From contig CAWZYM010000206.1 in assembly GCA_963966185.1 (NCBI GenBank), positions 207,001 to 271,000 on the forward strand: 64,000 nucleotides of DNA, written 5' to 3'. Both the position numbers and the translations under genes were made by a program. Source of the stretch: Rhabditoides inermis (Eukaryota > Nematoda > Chromadorea > Rhabditida > Rhabditidae). Below are positions 1 to 10,794 of the stretch, one piece after another; position 1 is the first letter of the stretch, and each line of letters starts with the position of its first letter. A model generated the notes under the pieces. It saw nothing but the letters and a program-made list of their open reading frames with translations. It was not told the DNA's origin and ran no database searches.

Positions 1-2186
1 TCCTCGACGAGGATGTGGACGTGGGTGCGGTGCTCACCCTGGACGCGCGCATCCGCCAGCCACTAGCCGGTACGTGTCTTCTTCACACTTCACTTCTTCA
101 TTTCACCCCGTTGTCCGTTACTCCTTTACTCTGATTCACACTTCCCGTGTGCTACAAAAAAGCGCTTATTCCACGTTTCGAATGTCGAATCTTATCCTTA
201 TGTAAATATTGAAAGTTGAAAGTGAAGCTGAATCTGCGTGAGTCAAGAGTATAAACGTGCCGTTCGTCAATCTTCAAACTCTTTCACGATTGAATTTATT
301 ACACCACAAGGATGCGTCACAATGTACAAACGCCATTGAACAATGTGTTAATGGCTCTAGATAGACCCTCAGAAAAAGTGAGAAATAGAAATGCAGATGA
401 CGTTTAATGTCATAGTCCTCCTACGACCCCCTTCCGCAGAGTAATCGCTTGAATCAGGGGATACCTTTACTTTTACCTTTACTTTTCCGATGCCAGTTCC
501 CCTTTCAGTGCCGTGTGGCGCGATGCCGCAGCGCATGCCACTGCGCGCGCGCAAGGCGCTCCGCTGCAAGAAGTGCGAGTTCAACCTGTGCAAGCTCGAG
601 TACAGCCCCAGCTCCGTCAAGTACAAGATACAGGTAGCCGTATTTGAATATATCGTTAAAAAGGCGTTTCGAAGTCTCGGAAAGACTGACAACATGTTCC
701 ATTAAGTACAAGACACTGACTCGCATTGGTTGTTAGTTGTAGGGTAATTGTTGGTTATATCTTTCAAATTCAAACGAGAAATTGTAGCTGAGTATAAGAA
801 TGATGTGCCATAGCTTGATGGTGAAACGTACATTCATTTTCTCTATTTTTCACTTTGCATAGCATTCCACCTGTGATCGTTGTATTCAGTTCTTTGCCCG
901 CAACGTGGTGCCGGACATTCGGATGGTGCGCGAGCCGTCTCTGGCGGCCGACGGCGAGTCACACCCCGTCATCCTCCTCCTCTCCAACTACAGCCCCGCC
1001 AAGACCGACGTGGGTGGTCGATTATTTTGTAGGTGCATGCTCAATCTCGCTCGATTCGCGGATCTTATATCCCAAGCGCGACATTTTTCCTTTGATTTCT
1101 GTTGTGTTGTCGATTATGATAGTTGTTAGTTATTGCATCTATGCGTGTGTGCTTGCAGGTGGTGCTCATAGCGGACAACACGGACGACTCGGCCGAGTGT
1201 CGAACCGCCGTCGTCGAACTCAACGTGGGTGGTCCCACCTACTCTTCTACTCCTTGTCCTTGTCTCCCGAGCTTTCGACCTTACACGCGTTCTTCACTGT
1301 CTTTTCTGCCTGTTCATATCTATTGACCTCACTCTCTCGTCCGTTTTCGCGATCTCTCCCATCTTCAGACCACGTCGTCGTTTCAGATTCCGAACGCGGA
1401 CGCGACGGACGACGTGCTGGGCGGCAGCGGGGTGCAGATGAGCACTGCGGAGGGGTGGGTGGGCAAGGAAAGTGTCATGTTGTGTGTAACGTTATTCTTG
1501 GTTTATGTACGCTTCACAAGAAGTATGTGTGTGGTGGGAATCTTTTATTTCAATCCTTCTGCTACTACGTGTAAAAGTAATACTGAATAGTAATAATTTA
1601 TAGAATGTAAATATTTGTTACAAGGGCAACGTAGGCGAACGTCTGGATATCAATAGTTTTGAATGTTCTCTGTTTCTCAGCGACCCGGTGATGTTCCGCA
1701 AGGGCAACACGGCGGGCATTCGACTGGACGTGGCGGCGACGGATGAGAACAAGGCACGGCTGCTGCGCATGATCATCAAGTACAGGTGGGGGAGGGAGGG
1801 GTGAGACAAGTGGGTATTGAACTCTTTGTACTGGCAGGGGTAATGAAGGTGAGTACAGAAGCTGCTCTCTTCGACTCTGGAGTAGCCTAGATGATTTTAG
1901 ATGGTGCCAGGCTATTCTAGGTAGCAAGTGAGGGGAGGGGAAGGCGGAAGGTTGTGAGTGAACACTCCTCGGGGAGGGGGGGGGGGGTTTTCTTTTCTTC
2001 TCTTTCTCTGGAATACTGGTGAGTAGATAGGTGCGCTGTGGAAACTGATTCCTCATTCTCGTTTTTGTTCCCTCTGATAGATTGGTATGGATTGATTGCA
2101 GGAACGATGCTAGCGTGGTTGCGGGCAGCACGACTGGATCAGCTGAATGGAAGCAGCACAGGGTGACCATCCAGCTCAACAAGTAG
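1..2186 (+). CDS. DCTN4: Dynactin subunit 4 (p62), 3' part, seven exons
   Basis: This encodes the C-terminal 217 residues of p62, a pointed-end subunit of dynactin, the cofactor that lets cytoplasmic dynein bind cargo. Exons are 1-69 (5' end outside the window), 509-633, 890-1009, 1159-1224, 1369-1454, 1681-1785 and 2102-2186. All introns are GT-AG, the phases join, and the coding length from base 3 divides by three. Recognition rests on the Cys-pair segment LRCKKCEFNL followed by KYKIQ and then a beta-rich stretch (NVVPDIRMVREPSL), which match the family's zinc-pair region and the domain after it. Later segments fit its order: VVLIADNTDD, the short acidic loop, MFRKGNTAGIRLDV and KQHRVTIQL. 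The stop is TAG at 2184-2186. Four of the donors begin GTGGG. The upstream exons, including the N-terminal Cys-rich region, lie outside the window. Family assignment is firm; exact exon edges are inferred. Confidence 0.9.
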
Positions 2187-2196
2187 GACATGGCTG

Positions 2197-2221
2197 TGAC
2201 GTCACTACGGCTATGACGTCA
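2197..2221. promoter_or_regulatory. Two perfect CRE/ATF palindromes (TGACGTCA)
   Basis: TGACGTCA occurs at 2197-2204 and again at 2214-2221, with start-to-start spacing of 17 bp, 11 bases after the DCTN4 stop and about 520 bp upstream of the DCP2 ATG. The octamer is the consensus site of CREB/ATF bZIP factors. Two perfect copies this close are unlikely by chance. They could belong to the DCP2 promoter or be transcribed in the DCTN4 3' UTR. Binding is not shown. Confidence 0.5.
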
Positions 2222-2317
2222 CCCTGCGCAGATCCCAATGTAGAAATGTATTCGCTGTCGCAATGCGTAATAATTTCGCCCCCGTGCTGAGGAGTGCTTT
2301 ATGTCTGTGATTTGATA

Positions 2318-2323
2318 AATATA
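2318..2323 (+). terminator. Candidate variant poly(A) signal of DCTN4
   Basis: No AATAAA lies close after the DCTN4 stop. The AT-rich stretch at about 2311-2332 contains the variant hexamer AATATA, about 130 bases after the stop codon. It is the best candidate by position only. Confidence 0.3.
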
Positions 2324-2736
2324 TTTATTAGAGATTTGGTTTCGCTTGTTGGTTATTTGAGGTTTATGTTCCTCTGCCACTGGCTATCTCATGAGCACCG
2401 CGTGACTTTTGTGTTTTGTTGTGTTGTGACGTGAATGAGAGAGAGGGGAGAGGGAGAGAGAGAGAGAGAGAGAAATAGGCGGGCGCGGGTTGCCACCCGG
2501 CATTTAGCGTGAGATTACACCGCTCGCGTCGTCTAGCCCCATCACCTGACCCGCCCGCCTCTTTTCTCGCTCTCTCGCATTTCTAGCCATCTCTCTTCCA
2601 TATACATGCGTTATGCGCATTCGTGCGCTATCGTTTCCTTTATCGCTGGTTTTTGTTTTGATAGTGTCGATTCGTGAAACGTGTACAGTTTTCATTACTT
2701 TGTTTCACAAGTTGTGGTTGCAGTTATTCCCATTCA

Positions 2737-4074
2737 ATGGGCGACTCTCAGCAGCCGGAGACAGGAGGAGGAGGGGGAGGAGGGAGGAAGCGACACCGGC
2801 CACACCGCAACCGGCACGGCAAAGGAGGCCAGACGGGAGCGGCGACGGTGACGGCAGAGGCAGGCCAGCCTACGACGAGCCGCGAGGTGCGTTTCAGCCC
2901 GTGCAATACGGGATCCGGTGTAGGATAGGGTTCTTGGATCACGACGATGTTAGTAGTAGGTTCTCGGTGTCAATCCAAATTAGGCGAGACGTGGCTGTGT
3001 ACTCATTGTTTTCAATGTTGGTTTCAGCCGGCGAGTGGTTTATCACGATTAACTGTTCATGAACAGAGACTACGTGGTTGTGTTTATTTCACTGTTTTGG
3101 AATCCATTCCATTGTAATGTTTTAGTGTAGTGCAGAGTAGCCTCTTGAATCGAAGAACTACCTATATCCTTACCTGTACCTTGTCACGTTTCGCCGTTTC
3201 AGCCGGCGAGTATGAGTCTGCTGGCGGCGTTGAGCAAGGCACAGGGCAAGCCCGCCCCCACGGCTCCGGCGGTGGTGGAGCAGCAGCCACAGGTGGGCTT
3301 GTTGTTTGTTTATTTTTGTTTGTTTGTTTACAATCTTCACTCTAACTTTCTCATTATAGGTTTCTACTCTTTTTCCAGATTTTACTTTGTTCGCTACTTT
3401 CCTTTCGTCCGCTGTGGCCCTGCACTGATGAGCGTTCAGGCAGTAGGCCCACCACAGTGGATGTTCTTATTTCGATTCTATTATTTAGTCAGTAACTCTA
3501 GATATAGTACGTTGATGTAGCCTGTCTGCAGGATAATGGGCCGAAACAGGGATTCTGTTTCTTATTTATTTGTGAACTACTTTATCTGCTTTGTCAATTC
3601 CTCATTGTTGTTGTTGTTGTTTATTTGTTTGTTGTTGTTGTTGTTTGTTGTTGTTGTCTACCGTCAACCCGATTGTTTTAGGCGAGCAGCTCGCATGCGA
3701 AACAGAGCTCCAAGACCGGCAACAAGAAGGTAGATTTTGCTAAATGGTTGTTGTGAGATGAAAAATATGTTTCGAAATGGCATTGACATGACAGGTGGTT
3801 TCTGTGCGTAATGAACTGACGGTTTTCGCTATTCTCTTAAAAGACAATTTATATATTTCCTTTGCAGAACCCAGTATCGCAGCAACAACAGAGGCAGCAG
3901 CAGAACCAGCAGAATCAGCAAAAGACTAGCGTCGGAGCGCGGATTCAGATGGCACAGACGGGAGGAGGAGGACAGGCTCAGGGAGCGGGCAAGCGACAGC
4001 GACACAACTCGAGCTCGGTGCGTTGTTGTTGATGTTGATGTTGATGTTGATGTTGATGCTGATGCTGATGTTGA

Positions 4075-4112
<38 letters not shown>

Positions 4113-7100
4113 ATGTTGTTGTTGTTGTTTTACTCCTTCCGTTTCAGCAGCAGCAGACTACGAAGACGTTCACGAACCGCCAGTTTCAGCAGTACTTTCA
4201 GCAACAGCAGCAGAACAGGGGCCACCACTACCCGCCCGTCCTCGCCAACAACGCGCCCGTCAAGATCACCGTGGGTGGTCTCTCTCTCTCTCTCTCTCTC
4301 TCTCAGAATTAGAATATCGCTTATCAAGTAGCTCATTACGGCAATTAAATGAATATTGCGGTAAGGTGACGATGATTATGCATATCTTACACTTCCATTC
4401 CTCCCGTTCAGATGCCGGAAGACGTCATCGACGAGCTGTTGTTCCGCTTCCTGTTGAACATACCCGAGGAGGTGGTGAGTGATTTTTTTTAAACATTGAT
4501 TGATAAATATTAACGTTTTCTAGCGTCGCGACGAGGTTCGCGTGTGTTTCCAAATGGAGCTTGCGCACTGGTTCTACATAGGTGAGTGGGTTATCGATTT
4601 ATTGATTAGATTATATTGTTTTCTATAGAGACATGTCATCATGACATGACCGTGTTCCTATAGAGTGGCATATATTATGTTTACATTTTTTTCTTCATTT
4701 TATTAGATTTCTTCTGTCGCCAGCAGGAGCGTGAGGACTGCAAGGAGCTGGCGATGCGCGATTTCACGAGGTGAGAGTGTTGTTTACTTGTTTACTTATT
4801 AATTTTTGCGTATTTACAGACAAATGTTCTCTCGTTGCGAGTACTTTTCGCACCTCACGCATCGCTCCGAGCAGGTGCGTGTTTTTTCCGTGTTTTATAT
4901 TTATTTTTTTTCGAGATAAGTAATACACACGTCGAAATGCGTGTTCCTATTGCTGTTTATGTTTTATTGATTTAGTAATACGAATGGAAAAGTCATTGAT
5001 TCGATTGTTTTATTGTTTACTATGGGTATGTACTGAAACGTATATCACATGCGTGCCAGGTTCTGTTGTTAGGTTTCATATTTTTTTAGAATTAGAGAGG
5101 GCGCGCCAGCGCCCTCTCGTTTGTACTGGATGTCCCCGCGCGCTAGAATGCTCAAAAACGACTTTTCCCGGATGAAGCACTTTTCCTCATTTTGAAGTGA
5201 TTTCCACTGTTACATTGCATTCACATCTCTATTCGATAGAGTTATTAGAGAGGGCGCGCAGCGCCCTCTCTCTTGGGTTAAAATAAGGCTCGCGCCAGAA
5301 TTTTCAAGTAGTGATATCCAAAGGACATGTTAGCAACAATGTGAAGTCTTCCAATTTATGTTAGTTAGATTCGCACGTTTCCATAGGGCAGATCACTAAT
5401 TGACGGCATCTTTGTATCTTTGCTCCGAAAGGGTGTCGTTTCCAGTCATGCTAGCTGATAGCTAGCCCTCTGCTGGCGGGCGAGCGCGAGAGCACGCGAG
5501 AGAGCATGCTGTTTGGAGAGAGACAGATGTACTTTGGTGGCTGCGATCAGTAGGAATTAGATAAGGGGAGAGAGAAAGAGAGAAAGTGAGAACGAGAGAA
5601 CGAGAGAACGAGAGAACGAGAGAACGAGAGAACGAGAAAAAGAGATAACGATATAACGAGAGAAAAAGATAAAGGGAGGAGGAGGGAAGGAGGGAAGGAG
5701 AGAAGAAGAGAAGGAGAGAACAAAAGAAAGAGAGAACGAGAGAACGAGAGAACGAGAGAAAGACAGAACGATATAACGAGAGAACTAGAGAACGAGGGAA
5801 AGAGAAAAGGAGAGGAGGGAAGGAGGGAAGGAGAGAAGAAGAGAAGGAGAGACGGAGAGAACGAGAGAACGAGAGAACTAGAGAACTAGAGAAAGAGAGA
5901 ACGAGAGAACGAGAGAACGAGAGAAAGAGAGAACGAGAGAAAGAGAAAACGAGAGAAAGAGAGAACGATATAACGAGAGAGCTAGAGAACGAGAGAAAGA
6001 GAGAAAGGGAGAAGGAGGGAAGGAGGGAAGGAGGAAAGGAGAGAAGAAGAGAAGGAGAGAACAAAAGAAAGAGAGAACGAGAGAAAGAAAGAGAAAAAGA
6101 GAAAAAGAGAGGAGGGAAGGAGGGAAGGAGGGAAGGAGGGAAGGAGGGAAGGAGAGAAAGAGAGAAAGAGAGAACGAGAGAACGAGAAAACGAGAGAAAG
6201 AGAAAACGAGAGAAAGAGAGAACGATATAACGAGATCTAGAGAATGAGAGAACGAGAGAAAGAGAGAAAGGGAGAAATAGGGAAGGAGGGATGGAGAGAA
6301 GAAGAGAAGTAGAGAACGAGAGAACGAGAGAAGGATAGAAAGAGAGAAGGATAGAAAGAGAGAACGAGAGAACTAGAGAACGAAAGAAAGAGAGAACGAG
6401 AGAAAGCGAGAACGATATAACGAGAGAACTAGAGAACGAGAGAAATAGAGAATGGGAGGAGTAGGGAAGGAGAGAAAGAGAGAAAGAGAGAAAGAGAGAA
6501 AGAGAGAAAGAGAGAACGAGAAAACGAGAAAACGAGAGAAAGAGAAAACGAGAGAAATAGAGAACGATATAACGAGAGCTAGAGAACGAGAGAAAGAGAG
6601 AAAGGGAGAAGGAGGGAAGGAGGGATGGAGAGAAGAAGAGAAGGAGAGAACGAGAGAACGAGAGAACTAGAGAAAGAGAGAAAGAGAGAGAGAGAAAGAG
6701 ATAATGAGAGAACGAGAGAAAGAGAAAACGAGAGAAAGAGAAAACGAGAGAAAAAGAGAACGAGAGAACGAGAGAACTAGAGAACGAGAGAAAGAGAGAA
6801 AGTGAGAAGGAGGAAAGGAGGGAAGGAGAGAACGAGACAACGAGACAACGAGACAACGAGACAACGAGAGAACGAGAGAACGAGAGAACGAGAGAACGAG
6901 AGAACGAGAGAACGAGAAAACGAGAGAACGAGAAAACGAGATCACGAGAGAACGAGAGAAAGAGAGAACGAGAGAAAGAGAGAACGATATAACGAGAGAA
7001 CTGGAGAACGAGAGAAAGAGAGAAGGAGAGAAGGAGGGAAGGAGGAAGGAGAGAAGGAGAGAAAGAGAGAACGAGAGAAAGAGAGAACGAGAGAACGTGA

Positions 7101-9679
7101 GAACGAGAGAAAGAGAGAACGATATAACGAGAGAAATAGAGAACGAGAGAAAGAGAGAAAGAGAGAAAGAGAGAAGGATAGAAAGAGAGAACGAGATAAA
7201 GAGAGAGCGATATAACGAAAGAACTAAAGAACGAGAGAAAGAGAGAATGAGAGAAAGAAAGAAAGAAAGAACGAGAGAACGAGAGAACGAGAGAAAGAGA
7301 GAAAGGGAGAAGGAGGGAAGGAAAGAAGAAGAGAAGGAGAGAACGAGAGAACGAGAGAACGAGAGAACGAGAGAACGAGAGAACTAGAGAACTAGAGAAC
7401 GAGAGAAAGGGATAACGAGAGAACGAGAGAACGAGAGAAAGAGAGAAGGAGGGAAGGAGGGAAGGAGGGAAGGAGGGAAGGAGAGAAGGAGAAAAGGAGG
7501 GAAGGAGGGAAGGAGGGAAGGAGGGAAGGAGGGAAGGAGAGGAGGAGAGAAGGAGGGAAGGAGGGAAGGAATGGAAGGAGAGAAGGAATGCAAGGAGAAA
7601 AGGAGAGAAGGAGAGAAGGACGGAAGGAGGGACGGAAGGAAGGAAGGGAAGGAGAGAACGAGAGAACGAGAAAATATCGAATAAATTTGAAATGAAATTG
7701 ATGAAATCATGAGAGAAGAACATGTTACATGTATGAAGACGAGAGAGAAAATTTCTATGAAATTCAACAAAAGGACATATATTATCTTTTAAAAGTACTT
7801 CCGTAAAAAGTGTTGTTTGTGTTAACCTGATTCAAGAAAAGCGCATGCATATATTATTAATTTTTGAAAAATCAAATCGTAAACACCTGAACATGAAAAC
7901 TAACACAAACTTGCTCTTTCAAAACGTTGAATAATGGTTGAATAATTAATGTTGAATAATTCCATGTTTTATTTTTTTGACATTTTTATACCTGAAACAT
8001 TGAGTGAAACAACATCACGATTAACATATTATTTTATTGATAAACCATAAATAATAAACCGCAAAAACACTAAATAAACAAAACAATCGTATTATTCTGA
8101 ATGTTACGTGTAACTATTCTATATTCGTTTGAAAGAGCAAGTTTGTGTTAGTTTTCATGTTCAGGTGTTTACGATTTGATTTTTCAAAAATTAATAATAT
8201 ATGCATGCGCTTTTCTTGAATCAGGTTAACACAAACAACACTTTTTACGGAAGTACTTTTAAAAGATAATAGAAAGTTGTATTGAGTTTGATTGAATTTG
8301 AAGCGAGATACGGAGAGTCCGCATTCGAGTGCGGATTGAGATTGGTGTCGGGCGGGCGGGCGGGCGTCGGACAATCGCTTTCGCCCCGCCCCCTCTGTGT
8401 GTGAGTGAGAGAGAGAGAGAGACAGGCGAATAGCGGGTGCGCGTCGGTATCCTCGCAGCGAAATTTTCAGCAGCATCTTTTCAGTCTAAACAGACTGTAT
8501 ATGACTGTCTCGTCTCTCATCGAATCTTGTCTCTCTACATCGACGACAGACATCGCAATCATCTAGAATGAACGACTAAAAGGAAAAGTTGAAATTTGTA
8601 TGAAGAGTGGCCCTTTTTTAAATGTTTAGCAGCACCGTTTCAGTCTGTCCAGACTGTGTATGACTGTCTCGTCTCTCATTAGAGAGGGCGCGCCAGCGCC
8701 CTCTCGTTTGTACTGGATGTCCCCGCGCGCTAGAATGCTCAAAAACGACTTTTCCCGGATGAAGCACTTTTCCTCATTTTGAAGTGATTTCCACTGTTAC
8801 ATTGCATTCACATCTCTATTCGATAGAGTTATAGAAAGTTGTATTGAGTTTGATTGAATTTGAAGCGAGATACGGAGAGTCCGCATTCGAGTGCGGATTG
8901 AGATTGGTGTCGGGCGGGCGGGCGGGCGTCGGACAATCGCTTTCGCCCCGCCCCCTCTGTGTGTGAGTGAGAGAGAGAGAGAGAGACAGGCGAATAGCGG
9001 GTGCGCGTCGGTATCCTCGCAGCGAATCGCGAACGTGTATGAAAATGTAATTTTGTGAAACAAAACTTAAGAAAAGGACAGATATTATCTTTCAAAAGTA
9101 CTTCCAAGTAAAAGTAGTTGGTTTGTACCGTTGTCTCAGTTGAGCAAAAGGACTGACATGTTTTCAATGGAGACATGTGCAAACAGGCTCTCAGCATTAT
9201 TCGACGTGTTATGTTACAACAGAAGTTGTGCTTTTAGATAATAACTGCATAACTTCGTAAACGCGTTCATTATAATATGGCCGCTTTGCACTGGTATGAG
9301 AGAGAGCCTGTTGGCACATGTCTCCATTGAAAACATGTCAGTCCTTTTGCTCAACTGAGACAACGGTACAAACCAACTACTTTTACTTGGAAGTACTTTT
9401 GAAAGATAATATGAAACGTAGTGAGAATGAAGTTTTCAGAAAAAGTGAGACATGCTAATTTATGACGTGTTCTAGGTTCTGGACGCGTGGAAGGAGTACA
9501 AGTCGTCGGTGCCGACGTACGGCGCCGCGCTGCTAGACCCCTCACTCAACTACGTCCTGCTCGTGCGCGGATACGGACACAAGAGCAGCTGGGGATTCCC
9601 CAAGGGAAAGGTGAGGGGGGAGAGAAGGAGGAGGGGAGAAGTGTTGTTGAACATTGGCTAAGGAAGGAGGCAGTAGGGG

Positions 9680-9722
<43 letters not shown>

Positions 9723-9734
9723 GAAGGGAGAGAG

Positions 9735-9767
<33 letters not shown>

Positions 9768-9940
9768 GAGAAGAGGACAATGACGTGGTTGTAGGTGAAC
9801 GAGCGCGAGGACCCTCGCGAGTGTGCGGTGCGCGAGGTGTTGGAGGAGACGGGCTTCGACTTCTCCACCCTGCCGAGGAGCGCCAACGAGTACCGCATGC
9901 AGAAGATGTTCAACGACACGTTCATACGGTAGGGAGCTGG

Positions 9941-9977
<37 letters not shown>

Positions 9978-10757
9978 GTATACGTGTTACTGTTTTCAGT
10001 CTGTACGCGATTCCCGATGTGCCAGTGGACTTCCAGTTTGCGCCGCGCACGAGATTCGAGATTGGGTGGGTATACGGTAGCGACGTGCTAACTTCAAGCT
10101 ATTCGAGTTTCAAGTATCTGTGACATGTGTGTGGCCTGAACCTGAGCGATTGTCCTTTGATCTGTCTCGCATATAGTTCGAATACGGTACTCCCACTGCT
10201 CGACTCTCTCGTGTTTCGTTTCGTTTTCCTCTCGTCTCCGAGCACACATTTCCGCGTCCCACACAGACAGATCCCATCAATCACAGTCTGCCTGTGTTGC
10301 AGTCAGATCCGCTGTTTCCGGGTTCCAAGTGTCAAATCTGTTTTATGAATACGTGTGTATGTGTGGTAATGAGGTCTGCTCGTAGTTGCATCCACGTTCG
10401 TGTTCGTTTCAGCCAGATCCGCTGGTTCCCGGTGCTGTCCCTTCCGTGTTCTCGGGACGATGTGATCGAGGTGGACGGGAAGCAGCTCACCGGAAACAGG
10501 TTCTTCACCGTCGTCCCTTTCGTCAACGACCTCCGGAACTATGTCAAGAGGTGCGTTGTTTGATTGATAGGTTTATTGATTGTAATTGATCGATTTTATC
10601 GATTGTTTGCAGGGAGCAGGCGCGTCGCGCGCAATTGCAACAGCAGATGCACCAGTTTGGTATACTGGGCGCGGCGGCTCCGCAGCAACAAAAGGTGCAT
10701 CTGCGGGGAGGTGAGAAGACGAGCGCGTTCACTCCGGTGCAGCCCAAGGGTGAGTGA

Positions 10758-10794
<37 letters not shown>

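Larger units (their letters stand above)
2187..2736. other. DCTN4-DCP2 intergenic interval
   Basis: This holds the DCTN4 3' UTR, the paired CRE palindromes, a GA-rich microsatellite at about 2436-2474 and the presumed DCP2 promoter. A splice-acceptor-like motif (ggttgcag) at about 2715-2722 lies just upstream of the DCP2 ATG, so the 5' UTR may be spliced. I see no further gene on either strand. Confidence 0.6.
4875..9475 (+). other. DCP2 intron 9, 4.6 kb, repeat- and transposon-filled
   Basis: The other introns of this gene are 38-395 bp; this one is 4601 bp. It separates exon 9, the end of the regulatory domain, from exon 10, the start of the Nudix fold. In order it holds AT-rich unique DNA (4875-5091), two element termini (5092-5270), unique DNA (to about 5555), a polypurine tract (to 7672), a palindromic element (7782-8269), a GC-rich block, satellite monomers and a composite mobile element (to 9409), then a short unique stretch and the acceptor. 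Confidence 0.85.

Noticed and set aside
855..1574. 239-codon + strand frame over DCTN4 exons and introns
   Set aside because: It is in a different frame from the p62 similarity and runs through introns.
5462..7723. 753-codon minus-strand open frame rich in Ser, Phe, Leu and Arg
   Set aside because: It is the complement of a GA-rich simple repeat. Shorter parallel frames exist on both strands and there is no domain or varied composition.
9542..9925. 127-codon minus-strand frame in DCP2
   Set aside because: It is the shadow of Nudix exons 10-11 plus the CT complement of a GA repeat.
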